Of a stretch of DNA of 64,000 nt, positions 9,606-17,882 are shown one piece after another; positions within the stretch are counted from its first letter, which is position 1, and every line of letters starts with the position of its first letter. The notes under the pieces are model-generated. The model was given only the letters and a program-made list of their open reading frames with translations, was not told the origin of the DNA and searched no databases. This DNA comes from Shewanella cyperi. Its GTDB lineage: Bacteria; Pseudomonadota; Gammaproteobacteria; Enterobacterales; Shewanellaceae. The stretch lies in the NCBI RefSeq assembly GCF_017354985.1, contig NZ_CP071501.1, positions 2,375,501-2,439,500 on the forward strand, read 5' to 3'. Both the position numbers and the translations under genes were made by a program.

Positions 9606-11228
9606 CTAAGGTTTGGCATCTGCCCCCCGGCACAATTCATTGCCATGGGCAGGGTTGCCTGAATCACATGCAAGATACGCCTCGCCCTGCTCGCTTATCA
9701 TCTGCGCCGCCCAGGCGTCACCCTCCCCGGTTTGGATGACCAGGAAACCAAACTTGCCCTCGGCGCTGCCTTTGGCCTGCTGGCCATCCACCTCGGCACT
9801 GAAGTCCTGCAGCGGCGCCTTGTTGCTTAGGCTGACACCGCTGTTGCCAATCACCAGCTGTGGTGGCCGGGTGCTATCCGCTCCAAAGTCGAGCGATTGG
9901 TAGCTGTGCATGTGGCCCGAGAGCAGCAATTTCACCTGGGCCGGCAGTTGCCCCGCTGTGGTTTGTGCCAGCGCCGTTTGCATCATCTTGTTGAGGGTCT
10001 GGGTCCCGCCTTCATCCAAGACACCCCACAGTGGTCTGTGGCCCAGCATCCATATGGGCTTTTCGCCCTCTCTGCCGGTGCGCTGCTGCAATTGCTCAAA
10101 CTGGGCCTGATATTGTGCCGTCAGGGTATTGGTGTCCCTGTCGTCACAGGCATTGGCCGAATCCATTACCCACAATCTCAGCCTGTGAAGATCCAACATA
10201 TAGGGTGGCAGCAGCTTGATGTGAGCGCTGGCGGTGGCCGGCGGCGCATTGAAATCCCCCTGGGCCGGGCAGGACTCCTGGGCTATACCACCGGCAAGCC
10301 CGGAACCCGGGCCAAAGAAATAAAACCAACCAACACCGGCGCGGCTGCACAGCTCGTGGTTGCCGCGGGCAAACACCCAGGGGGCCGAAGACAAGAGTTC
10401 GCCCGCCGGCAGAAAGAAGTCTTCATACCAGGTTTGCCAATTATCGGGCTTGGGACTGTGCTCGGCATTCTGACTGTAATAGGTTTCCTCGAGGCCGCAG
10501 GAGGGACCGCCGTAGTCATCATCACCGGCATCATAGGCATAAATGCCCTTTGCCAGGCTGCCGCCGGTGCCCCGGTAGTTGTAATCCCCCATGTGCAGGA
10601 TCAACTGCCCCTTTCTGCTGGTTCCTTGCTGTGCCAGGGTGGCGAAGGGCTCCGCCGCCGAGCCTGCCGGACAATCATGGGTCTTGCAGCCGGTATCGCC
10701 AAAGACCAGCACTGTCTGCGGGTCGAGGGTAACGGGAGCCAGTTTCAGCTCGGTCATAGCCACCCTGTAGCCTGTGCCGGGGCGAATTTTGGCCTCGCAC
10801 ACAGTGACAGGAAAATTCGCCGCGGCCGGCGCCCTGTCGCGCACCCGGGTCAACACCAGGGCACCATCATCGGCTTCCAGTACCGGGCATTGGCTCTGCT
10901 CCTGATGGGCACCGGCCAAGATCACCCGCCCATACACCAGAGTACTGCCATCGGCGGCCGGAGCCAGCATGCTGTATGCAGCATAGACCCCGGGCTGCTG
11001 TGGTTCCTGTGGTTGCTCTGATTGCTGTGATTGCTGTGATTGCTGTGGCTGTTGTGATTGCTGTGGCTGTTGTGATTGCTGTGGCTGTTGTGATTGCTGT
11101 GGCTGTTGTGATTGCTGTGGCTGTTGTGATTGCTGTGGCTGTTGTGATTGCTGTGGCTGTTGCTGCACACAGGCCCCAAGAGACGCAAGCAGAGGCAAGG
11201 AACAAATGCCGGTTAGCAGAGGACGCAT
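9606..11228 (-). CDS. Metallophosphoesterase lipoprotein with Q/P/S repeat linker
   Basis: Start taken at ATG 11228, which has AAGGA six bases before it and gives a lipoprotein signal (LLASLGAC); longer frames upstream have no such signal. 540 residues. After the lipid-attachment Cys comes a linker of repeated QQPQQS hexapeptides (about residues 22-80). The calcineurin-like phosphoesterase domain shows the metal-binding motifs in order: VFGDTGC, HMGDYNYRG, ARGNHELC, LGHRPLWG and LSGHMHSYQ. It is probably a periplasmic or outer-membrane-anchored phosphatase; substrate unknown. It converges on the EAL gene with no obvious terminator between. Confidence 0.88.
   Translation of the reverse strand: MRPLLTGICSLPLLASLGACVQQQPQQSQQPQQSQQPQQSQQPQQSQQPQQSQQPQQSQQPQQSQQSQQSEQPQEPQQPGVYAAYSMLAPAADGSTLVYGRVILAGAHQEQSQCPVLEADDGALVLTRVRDRAPAAANFPVTVCEAKIRPGTGYRVAMTELKLAPVTLDPQTVLVFGDTGCKTHDCPAGSAAEPFATLAQQGTSRKGQLILHMGDYNYRGTGGSLAKGIYAYDAGDDDYGGPSCGLEETYYSQNAEHSPKPDNWQTWYEDFFLPAGELLSSAPWVFARGNHELCSRAGVGWFYFFGPGSGLAGGIAQESCPAQGDFNAPPATASAHIKLLPPYMLDLHRLRLWVMDSANACDDRDTNTLTAQYQAQFEQLQQRTGREGEKPIWMLGHRPLWGVLDEGGTQTLNKMMQTALAQTTAGQLPAQVKLLLSGHMHSYQSLDFGADSTRPPQLVIGNSGVSLSNKAPLQDFSAEVDGQQAKGSAEGKFGFLVIQTGEGDAWAAQMISEQGEAYLACDSGNPAHGNELCRGADAKP
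11017..11166. repeat. 18-bp tandem repeat encoding QQPQQS linker
   Basis: The unit TGCTGTGGCTGTTGTGAT recurs with an exact 18-bp period; TGTGGCTGT begins at 11044, 11062, 11080, 11098, 11116, 11134 and 11152, so about seven copies, with degenerate copies to the left. The period is a multiple of three, so copy changes would keep the lipoprotein frame and only alter the tether length. Confidence 0.95.
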
Positions 11229-11644
11229 GCTGAATTCCTTTTCGATTAAACGCAGGGAAGTGATGGCTAGTATTGCTGATAAATTCATTATGTTCAAAGA
11301 GTTATTCTCATAGCCCGCCAAAACATCGCGACATCAAGTTATCTCCGTCAATCATCCCCCTCGGCCAGATGTTCAAAGAAACCATCTGAAAAAACCCGCG
11401 CAGCCGTTGCCCATAACAACACTGGGCGATGGAGCCGCGCACACCCAGAGTACAACTTTTGACCTATAACCTGATAAAAATTGTGTGATCTAACTCGACT
11501 CCGCTTCAGGTCTTCCTTGCCTTGTAACTTAAGGGGCCTATGCTGCCGATAACAATGGCAACATTGTTGATACATTTTTTTAGCACCTTCTAATAAATAA
11601 ATCGAAATCAGTGAGTTAACAGGAATGCAATTGAGGAACAAACT
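11229..11644. other. Divergent intergenic region upstream of the cytochrome pair
   Basis: No gene supported. The region separates the lipoprotein start from the octaheme cytochrome start and should carry both promoters. GAGGA sits seven bases before the cytochrome ATG. A TGTGA half-site at 11484 recalls half a CRP site, but the second half is poor. Confidence 0.5.
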
Positions 11645-13111
11645 ATGGAATCATCCCGAACATTGCGGCGCTTTATGTCGCTGTTGCTGCCGCTTGCCGC
11701 AGCACTGAGCCTGACGGTTGCTACTCCCAGCCAGGCCGAACCCAAAGCCCTGATGCTCAAGCCGTTCAAGAGCATGAGCGAAGAAAGCGCCAAGTGCGCC
11801 GGCTGCCACAAGGAAAAGAATCCCTCTCTCTATGCCCAGTGGGGCCGCTCCAAGCATTATGGCGCCAACGTCGGCTGCTACGAGTGCCATAAGGCCGAGC
11901 CAGGTGACAAGGACGCCATCAAGCACGAAGGTTTCAGCATTTCGGTCATAGTTTCACCCAAAGATTGTTCCCAATGTCATAACCAGGAAGTGGAAGAATT
12001 CGGCAAGAGTCACCATGCCAATGCCGGCAAGATCCTGGGTTCACTGGATAACTTCCTCGCCGAAGTGGTGGAAGGTGCCGGAACCTTCAACGGCCAGTCT
12101 CCAGCCGCCATTAACGGTTGCTGGCAGTGCCACGGCTCGGAGGTCAAGGTGCTGGCAAACGGCGATCTCGACCCCACCACCTGGCCCAACACCGGCATTG
12201 GCCGGATTAACCCCGATGGCTCCATCGGTGCCTGTACCGCCTGTCACCAACGCCATGAGTTCTCCATGGTTCAGGCCCGCCGCCCCGAAGCTTGCGGCAA
12301 GTGCCATTTGGGCCCCGACCATCCTCAGAAAGAGATTTACGAGGAGTCCAAGCACGGCATTAACTTCTACGCCAACGTCGACAGGATGAACCTGGACTCT
12401 GCCAAGTGGATTGTCGGCGAAGACTATGACGCGGCCCCCACCTGTGCCACCTGTCACATGTCCGCCACCCGCGAACAGGCAGTGACCCACGATGTGGGCA
12501 GCCGTATCAGCTGGACCCTGCGCCCCGCAGTGTCCGAGAAGATAGATGCCAAAGACAAGGCCAGCGGTAAGCAGGTCAAGTCCTGGGAAGACAGGCGTAA
12601 AGACATGCAGGATGTGTGTCAGGCCTGCCACACCAAGTCCATGACCGACAGCTTCTATCAGCAGTTCGACTCCCTGGTGAACCTGTACAACGACAAGTTC
12701 GCCACTCCGGGCAAAACCTTGATGGCCACCCTGAAGAAGGAAGGCATGCTGACCGACGTGGGATTCGATGAGGAAATCGAGTGGACCTGGTTCTACCTCT
12801 GGCACCATGAGGGTCGTCGCGCCCGTCACGGCGCCGCCATGATGGCACCGGATTACGCCCAGTGGCACGGTATGTTCGAAGTGGCCGAGCGCTTCTACGT
12901 ACAGATGGTGCCCCAGTACCTGGAAAAAGTAGACGAAGCCGAGCACAAGGGTAACAAGGAAGGCGCCGACCGCGCCCGCAAGGTGTTGGACGAGATATTG
13001 GCCAAACCCGAACACGCCTGGTTTACCGGCAATGAGCCAGAGGAAATCAAGAAAGCCCGACTCGAAGCCCAAAAGGCGTTCAAGGCCCGCTATCTCGGCG
13101 AAAGTCATTAA
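11645..13111 (+). CDS. Octaheme c-type cytochrome, hydroxylamine oxidoreductase-like (HAO family)
   Basis: 488 residues with an N-terminal signal peptide ending near SQA (about residue 31). Exactly eight CXXCH haem-binding motifs are seen, starting at residues 51, 78, 108, 159, 197, 217, 267 and 325. The haem spacing and the haem-free helical C-terminus (HHEGRRARHGAAMM, PDYAQWHG, AERFYVQ) fit the HAO-like octaheme family. In nitrifiers a Tyr cross-links the catalytic haem and the enzyme oxidises hydroxylamine. Relatives without that link, known from epsilonproteobacteria, work as reductases of hydroxylamine or nitrite. Tyr404 in PDYAQWHG is a possible candidate, but only an alignment would show whether it matches. 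The next gene is a NapC-type quinol dehydrogenase, which suggests electrons flow in from quinol and that this is a respiratory reductase. Confidence 0.9.
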   Translation: MESSRTLRRFMSLLLPLAAALSLTVATPSQAEPKALMLKPFKSMSEESAKCAGCHKEKNPSLYAQWGRSKHYGANVGCYECHKAEPGDKDAIKHEGFSISVIVSPKDCSQCHNQEVEEFGKSHHANAGKILGSLDNFLAEVVEGAGTFNGQSPAAINGCWQCHGSEVKVLANGDLDPTTWPNTGIGRINPDGSIGACTACHQRHEFSMVQARRPEACGKCHLGPDHPQKEIYEESKHGINFYANVDRMNLDSAKWIVGEDYDAAPTCATCHMSATREQAVTHDVGSRISWTLRPAVSEKIDAKDKASGKQVKSWEDRRKDMQDVCQACHTKSMTDSFYQQFDSLVNLYNDKFATPGKTLMATLKKEGMLTDVGFDEEIEWTWFYLWHHEGRRARHGAAMMAPDYAQWHGMFEVAERFYVQMVPQYLEKVDEAEHKGNKEGADRARKVLDEILAKPEHAWFTGNEPEEIKKARLEAQKAFKARYLGESH

Positions 13112-13119
13112 CGCAGGAT

Positions 13120-13139
13120 GCAGGCGGCTTGCCGCCTGC
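13120..13139 (+). other. Intercistronic hairpin in the cytochrome operon
   Basis: GCAGGCGGC and GCCGCCTGC form a perfect nine-base stem around TT, between the cytochrome stop codon and the ribosome-binding site of the next gene. There is no T-run, so it is more likely an mRNA-stabilising or processing hairpin than a terminator. Confidence 0.6.
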
Positions 13140-13156
13140 TTAGGGAGGACTTTCCA

Positions 13157-13723
13157 GTGAGTAACAGTGATAAACCCGGCCGCGGGCAGCGGTTGTGGCG
13201 CTGGCTCAAACGGCCCCTGGCACTGGGGATCCCCATAGGGATCTTCGTGCTGGTGGCCATGGGGGCATCGTTTCAGGGGGTGATGGTGTTGTCAAACCAG
13301 AATGCCTTCTGCTTCAGTTGTCACCTGAGCATAGACACCATAGTCCAGGAGTATCAGGCGTCGTCCCACCATGGCGACGGTACCAAGATAGCGGCCACCT
13401 GCGCCGACTGTCATGTGCCGCACACCTTTGTGGACAAGATGAAGGTCAAGATCATGGCCACCAAGGACATCTACCATATGCTGGCCGGCACCATTACCAA
13501 GGAAAACTTTGAGGAGCACAGGCCCGCCATGGCCCAGAGCGTCTGGGATACCTTCAAGGCCAATGACTCCCAAAGTTGTCGCCACTGCCATCAGGGGGCC
13601 AACTTTGACCTGGCAGCCCAGCCCCAAAGGGCCAGGCTCAACCACGAGCGCATTGCCGAACGTGGCGAAACCTGCGTTGACTGCCATCAGGGCCTGACTC
13701 ACAAGCGTATTGTGATCCAGTAA
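13157..13723 (+). CDS. NapC/NirT-family tetraheme cytochrome c (quinol dehydrogenase)
   Basis: Start taken at GTG 13157 because AGGGAGG lies eight bases upstream; a frame from 13118 would run through the intercistronic hairpin. 188 residues: short basic N-terminus, one membrane anchor (LALGIPIGIFVLVAMGASF), then four haem motifs CFSCH, CADCH, CRHCH and CVDCH in the periplasmic part. Proteins of this family take electrons from menaquinol or ubiquinol and pass them to periplasmic multiheme enzymes. It lies 46 bases after the HAO-like gene and very probably shares its mRNA, so it is the expected electron donor for it. Confidence 0.93.
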   Translation: MSNSDKPGRGQRLWRWLKRPLALGIPIGIFVLVAMGASFQGVMVLSNQNAFCFSCHLSIDTIVQEYQASSHHGDGTKIAATCADCHVPHTFVDKMKVKIMATKDIYHMLAGTITKENFEEHRPAMAQSVWDTFKANDSQSCRHCHQGANFDLAAQPQRARLNHERIAERGETCVDCHQGLTHKRIVIQ

Positions 13724-13742
13724 CCCCTATTGGATAGCCTGC

Positions 13743-13769
13743 AAAGACCGCCGTAAGGCGGTCTTTTTT
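13743..13769 (+). terminator. Rho-independent terminator after cytochrome operon
   Basis: AAAGACCGCC-GTAA-GGCGGTCTTT with a following T-run, just after the NapC-type gene stop. Confidence 0.92.
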
Positions 13770-13835
13770 ATCCCCTTTCCGCGCTCGCAGATTTTGGCTA
13801 CACTGCCGTCTCCTTAATTCAGAACGCCATTCCCT

Positions 13836-14453
13836 ATGCCAGATTTCGCCCTGCTTGCCGTGTTTATTCCCACCTTCTTTTTTGTCTCCATCACCCCCGG
13901 CATGTGCATGACCCTGGCGATGACCTTGGGCATGAGTGTCGGGGTGCGCCGCACCCTGTGGATGATGTGGGGCGAGATGGCCGGGGTCGCCCTGGTGGCC
14001 GTTGCTGCCGTGGTTGGCGTGGCAGGCTTGATGCTCAACTACCCCACCCTGTTCAGCGGTTTGAAGTACCTGGGCGGCGCCTACCTGGCCTATCTTGGGA
14101 TCAACATGTGGCGCGCCCGCGGTGCCATGGCTTTTGACCCTCTGGGTCAGGTCAAAAGTGAACGCCTGCACCTTATCACCCAGGGCTTTGTCACCGCCAT
14201 CGCCAACCCCAAGGGCTGGGCCTTTATGGTGTCGCTGCTGCCGCCCTTTATCAATGTCGAGCGGCCGCTGACGCCCCAGCTCGCCTCTCTGGTGGGCATC
14301 ATCATGGTGAGTGAGTTTGTGTCCATGCTGGCCTATGCCAGCGGCGGCAAGAGCCTGAGACTGTTTCTGAGCCGCGGCAACAATGTCCGCTGGCTCAACC
14401 GCATCGCCGGCAGCCTGATGCTGGCGGTGGGCCTGTGGCTGGCCCTAGAGTGA
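13836..14453 (+). CDS. LysE/RhtB-family amino-acid exporter
   Basis: 205 residues, about six hydrophobic segments. Family hallmarks are present: the N-terminal SITPGMCMTLAMTLGMSVG, the KYLGGAYLAYLGINMWR segment and the AIANPKGWAFMVSLLPPF motif. LysE/RhtB proteins export amino acids or homoserine lactone-like compounds across the inner membrane; the substrate cannot be read from sequence. The gene stands alone, after the cytochrome terminator, with a weak ribosome-binding site. Confidence 0.9.
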   Translation: MPDFALLAVFIPTFFFVSITPGMCMTLAMTLGMSVGVRRTLWMMWGEMAGVALVAVAAVVGVAGLMLNYPTLFSGLKYLGGAYLAYLGINMWRARGAMAFDPLGQVKSERLHLITQGFVTAIANPKGWAFMVSLLPPFINVERPLTPQLASLVGIIMVSEFVSMLAYASGGKSLRLFLSRGNNVRWLNRIAGSLMLAVGLWLALE

Positions 14454-14455
14454 AT

Positions 14456-14522
14456 CTGGTGGAATAAGGAGTTGATCCTGGTGGAATAAGGAGTTGATCC
14501 TGGTGGATTAAAGGAGTTGATC
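14456..14522. repeat. 22-bp direct repeat, three copies
   Basis: CTGGTGGAATAAGGAGTTGATC occurs at 14456 and 14478, and with two changes (23 bases) at 14500. The array begins directly after the exporter stop codon and ends 14 bases before the 3' end of the converging gene. Each copy holds AAGGAG but no start codon follows at usable spacing. Confidence 0.9.
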
Positions 14523-14536
14523 CTGCCGGCGAAAAA

Positions 14537-15691
14537 CTACCAGTCCCGGCGGCTGAACGGCAGTTTGGCCTTCAGCTCCGCAAGCCAATCCTCGACAAAG
14601 GGCTTTTCGGCGGCGCAGGCCCGGGCTATGGCCGCCTGAAAACCACCATGGGCCAGGCGGTGACAGGAGAAGGTCTCTACAGGTTCAAAGCCACGCGGCA
14701 CCTTGTGCTCCCCCTGGGCGCCGGCATGAAAGCGTTTGAGTCCGTGGGTAATGGCATAGTCGATACCGCGGTAATAACAGACCTCGAAATGCAGCCCGTC
14801 AATGTGCCGCAGGGCGCCCCAATAGCGACCGTAAAGACTGCTGCTGTCCCGAAGAAACAGCGCCGAAGCCACCAAGTTTCCCTCCTTGTCACGGACCCTG
14901 AGCAGCTGCACCGCATCCCCGAGGGCGTTGCCGAGCAAGACGAAAAACGCCTGGTTCAAATAGCCGCCATGGCCCGAGCGTTTGGCGTAGGTACGCCGAT
15001 AACAGAGATAAAACTCGGTCCAATCCGCCTCTTGCAGGCCACTGCCGCCCTGCCAGTCAAACTCAAGCTCACCGAACCGCGCCCGCTCCTTGCGGATACT
15101 CTTGCGCTTTTGGCTGCGCAATTGCGCGAGAAAATCCTCGAAACTGCCGTAATCGCGGTTGAACCAGTGAAACTGACCATCGACCCGGCCAATGGCACCA
15201 CGACTTTGCCAGGCCAAGGCGCTGCCCTGGTCGATAAACAGCCGGTGCCAGGAATGGAACAGGCCCTGCTCCAGACAGGCATCCAGAAAGGCCTGTATGG
15301 CCTCTTCCAGGCCGGTTTGCTGCTCGGCTGACAAACCCGGCGTAAACGCCAGCCGGGGGCCGGTAACAGGGGTGAAGGGAATGGCATTGATCCACTTGGG
15401 ATAATAGTCGAGCCCCTGGCGCCCATAGGCCTCGGCCCAACGCCAGTCGAACACGTATTCACCGAAGGAATGCAGCTTGAGATAGCCCGGCATCAGTGCC
15501 AGCAACCGGCCCTGAGCCATGACCTTGAGGTGTAACGGCTGCCAGCCGCTGCCACCGCCGACGGCACCACTGTCCTCCAACGCCGCCAGAAAGTCCGAGC
15601 GGCTGAAGGGATGATCGACACCGAATAAACCGTCCCAGTCAGCCTTGGCTATCTCTCTGACAGAACTGACAAATACAAACTCAAGTTCCAC
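14537..15691 (-). CDS. COG3146/DUF482 protein (FemAB/GNAT-like acyltransferase fold)
   Basis: Start placed at GTG 15691, which has GGGGA seven bases before it (384 residues); a TTG at 15718 would add nine residues. The family is recognised by the FNRDYGSFEDFLAQL..KRKSIRKERARF stretch and by the near C-terminal HAGAQGEHKVPRGFEP. These proteins have a GNAT-like fold related to FemAB peptidyltransferases and are annotated as possible peptidoglycan biosynthesis or recognition proteins, but no reaction is established. Its start faces the start of ggt. Confidence 0.85.
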   Translation of the reverse strand: MELEFVFVSSVREIAKADWDGLFGVDHPFSRSDFLAALEDSGAVGGGSGWQPLHLKVMAQGRLLALMPGYLKLHSFGEYVFDWRWAEAYGRQGLDYYPKWINAIPFTPVTGPRLAFTPGLSAEQQTGLEEAIQAFLDACLEQGLFHSWHRLFIDQGSALAWQSRGAIGRVDGQFHWFNRDYGSFEDFLAQLRSQKRKSIRKERARFGELEFDWQGGSGLQEADWTEFYLCYRRTYAKRSGHGGYLNQAFFVLLGNALGDAVQLLRVRDKEGNLVASALFLRDSSSLYGRYWGALRHIDGLHFEVCYYRGIDYAITHGLKRFHAGAQGEHKVPRGFEPVETFSCHRLAHGGFQAAIARACAAEKPFVEDWLAELKAKLPFSRRDW

Positions 15692-15776
15692 CGACGCTTC
15701 CCCTTTTGGGCCTTGCAATGGAGCTTAAATCGCGGCACATTGCAAGGCAATGCCAATTTATCTTCGGGAGTCACCT

Positions 15777-17546
15777 GTGCCTTTTTCCCCATCCCATACC
15801 CCGCTGCGCCGGGCCTTTATGCTGGCCCTTGGCCTTGCCATGGGCGCTGCCCTGCCCCTGTCACAGCTGTACAGTCCCGAGGTGCGCGCCGACGAGAGCT
15901 CCATTTTCAGCCAGATGGCCACGGCCCAGCCCATCTACGCTACCAAGGGTATGGTGGCCAGCCAGGAATCCCTGGCAACCCAGGCCGGGGTGGAAATGCT
16001 CAAACAGGGCGGCAATGCGGTCGATGCGGCAGTGGCCGTGGGCTTTGCCCTGGCGGTCACCCTGCCCCGGGCCGGTAATCTCGGCGGTGGCGGCTTTATG
16101 CTGGTGCACCTGAACGAAGGCAAGCAGACCATAGCCATTGATTACCGTGAGACAGCGCCTGCCAAGGCCCATAAGGACATGTTCCTTGATGAACAGGGCA
16201 ACGCAGTGGATAAACTCAGCCGCGAACACGGTCTGGCGGTGGGCGTTCCCGGCACAGTCATGGGGTTGGAACTGGCCCTGGCCAAGTATGGCACCCTGCC
16301 GCTGGACAAGGTGATGGCGCCGGCCATCCGCCTGGCCGAAGAGGGGTTTGCAATCAGCGCCGATCTCTCCGGCTCCCTTGCAGGACTCAAGCAGCGTATT
16401 GCCCAGTGGCCCAGTTCCGCCGCGATTTTTTATCACCAGGACGGCAGCAACTTTCTGCCCGGGGAAATACTCAAGCAACCTGAGCTGGCCCACAGCCTGA
16501 AACTGATTGCCGCCAAGGGCAGCAAGGGCTTCTACGAAGGTGAAACGGCAGAGAAACTGGTGGCCGCCATCCGCGAGGCCGGTGGCGTGATGAGCCTTGA
16601 CGATCTCAAGGGCTACAAGGTGGTGGAGCGGCAGCCGGTGCGCGGTCATTACCGCGGCTATGAGGTGATCTCCATGCCGCCACCAAGCTCAGGTGGGGTG
16701 CACATTATCGAAATGCTTAACGTGCTGGAGCGTTATCCCATCGCCAAGCTTGGTCATAACAGCGCCCAAACCCTGCACCTGATGACCGAAACCATGAAGC
16801 GGGCCTATGCCGATCGCAGCGAATACCTGGGGGATCCGGACTTCGTCAAGGTGCCGGTTAAGGCCCTGATCAGCAAGGCCTATGCCGATGAGCTGGCCAA
16901 GAGCATTGCCGCCAACAAGGCCACCCCTTCGGCCGAAATCAAACCCGGCAAGCTGGCGCCCTACGAGAGCGAGCAAACCACCCACTATTCCGTGGTCGAC
17001 AAGTGGGGCAACGCCGTCTCCAACACCTATACCCTCAACTTCAGCTATGGCTCGGGTCTGGTGGCCGCCGGCACAGGTATTTTGCTCAACAATGAGATGG
17101 ATGATTTCTCCGCCAAGCCCGGCAGCCCCAACGGCTATGGTCTGGTGGGCGGTGACGCCAACGCGGTTGAGGCCCACAAGCGGCCACTGAGCTCCATGAG
17201 CCCGACCCTGGTGATGAAGGACAACAAACCCTTCCTGGTCACCGGCAGCCCCGGCGGCTCAAGGATCATCAACACCACGCTGCAGATCATCATGAACGTG
17301 ATAGATCACGATCTGAACATTGCCGAGGCCAGCGCCGCGGCCCGTATCCATCACCAATGGCAGCCGGACGTGTTGCGGGTGGAGCGCAGCCTCAACATAG
17401 ACACCCGCCAACTGCTGGAATCCATGGGCCACAAGGTCAGCGTCCAGAGTGCCATGGGCTCAACCCAGTCGATTATGATCACCGACGAAGGCATGTTCGG
17501 TGCCTCGGACCCCAGACAGACGGGCTCAGAAACCCTGGGGTTCTGA
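15777..17546 (+). CDS. ggt: Gamma-glutamyltransferase (glutathione hydrolase)
   Basis: Start taken at GTG 15777, which has GGGAG at good spacing; ATG 15750 is an alternative. 589 residues with a signal peptide (FMLALGLAMGAALPLS), so periplasmic. The large subunit carries GGNAVDAAVAVGFALAVTLP and GNLGGGGFM. The proenzyme cleaves itself before the first Thr of QTTHYSVVD (codon 16977-16979, about residue 401), which becomes the nucleophile. The small subunit has the substrate-binding RPLSSMSPT and the GSPGGSRI oxyanion region. It splits gamma-glutamyl bonds of glutathione and related peptides, recycling Cys and Glu. All key residues are present and the length is normal. Confidence 0.96.
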   Translation: MPFSPSHTPLRRAFMLALGLAMGAALPLSQLYSPEVRADESSIFSQMATAQPIYATKGMVASQESLATQAGVEMLKQGGNAVDAAVAVGFALAVTLPRAGNLGGGGFMLVHLNEGKQTIAIDYRETAPAKAHKDMFLDEQGNAVDKLSREHGLAVGVPGTVMGLELALAKYGTLPLDKVMAPAIRLAEEGFAISADLSGSLAGLKQRIAQWPSSAAIFYHQDGSNFLPGEILKQPELAHSLKLIAAKGSKGFYEGETAEKLVAAIREAGGVMSLDDLKGYKVVERQPVRGHYRGYEVISMPPPSSGGVHIIEMLNVLERYPIAKLGHNSAQTLHLMTETMKRAYADRSEYLGDPDFVKVPVKALISKAYADELAKSIAANKATPSAEIKPGKLAPYESEQTTHYSVVDKWGNAVSNTYTLNFSYGSGLVAAGTGILLNNEMDDFSAKPGSPNGYGLVGGDANAVEAHKRPLSSMSPTLVMKDNKPFLVTGSPGGSRIINTTLQIIMNVIDHDLNIAEASAAARIHHQWQPDVLRVERSLNIDTRQLLESMGHKVSVQSAMGSTQSIMITDEGMFGASDPRQTGSETLGF

Positions 17547-17708
17547 GCGGGGTTGTTTTCTGGGGGCAACCCCTGGCTCACTGATGGACTCCACCTGTCT
17601 TTCTGGTGGAGTTCCCAAGCTCAATAGGCATCTCTTGTTCTTGTTTTTCGTCAACCACTTGATGCTATCAATACCCACGTGGCGGCCAGAGGCCTTCGGG
17701 GAACGCTT

Positions 17709-17732
17709 GCGAGATGAAACTGTTCATCTCGC
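17709..17732. other. Perfect hairpin GCGAGATGAA-ACTG-TTCATCTCGC
   Basis: Ten-base perfect stem with a four-base loop, 163 bases after the ggt stop. No T-run follows. It may stabilise the ggt mRNA end or belong to the repeat element that begins nearby. Confidence 0.6.
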
Positions 17733-17882
17733 AGTCTGACGACACGCTTATCCCCCTGCGGTGGTTGCCGTGCACGCATGTACCAATGTCGCAGTCGCAT
17801 GGATACGAAGGAGTGACGCTTTAGCACGACGGAATCATTGGATTTGTTTAACAGCACCCCGGAAGTCGGAATATTGCACTCT

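Noticed and set aside
10981..11166. Regularly repeated 18-bp units (CRISPR considered)
   Set aside because: Units are contiguous, with no spacers, and lie inside a coding frame.
11470..11500. CRP site before the octaheme cytochrome
   Set aside because: Only the TGTGA half matches; the other half is TCGAC.
12041..13108. 355-codon minus-strand frame
   Set aside because: Antisense to the eight-haem cytochrome; arises from its codon use.
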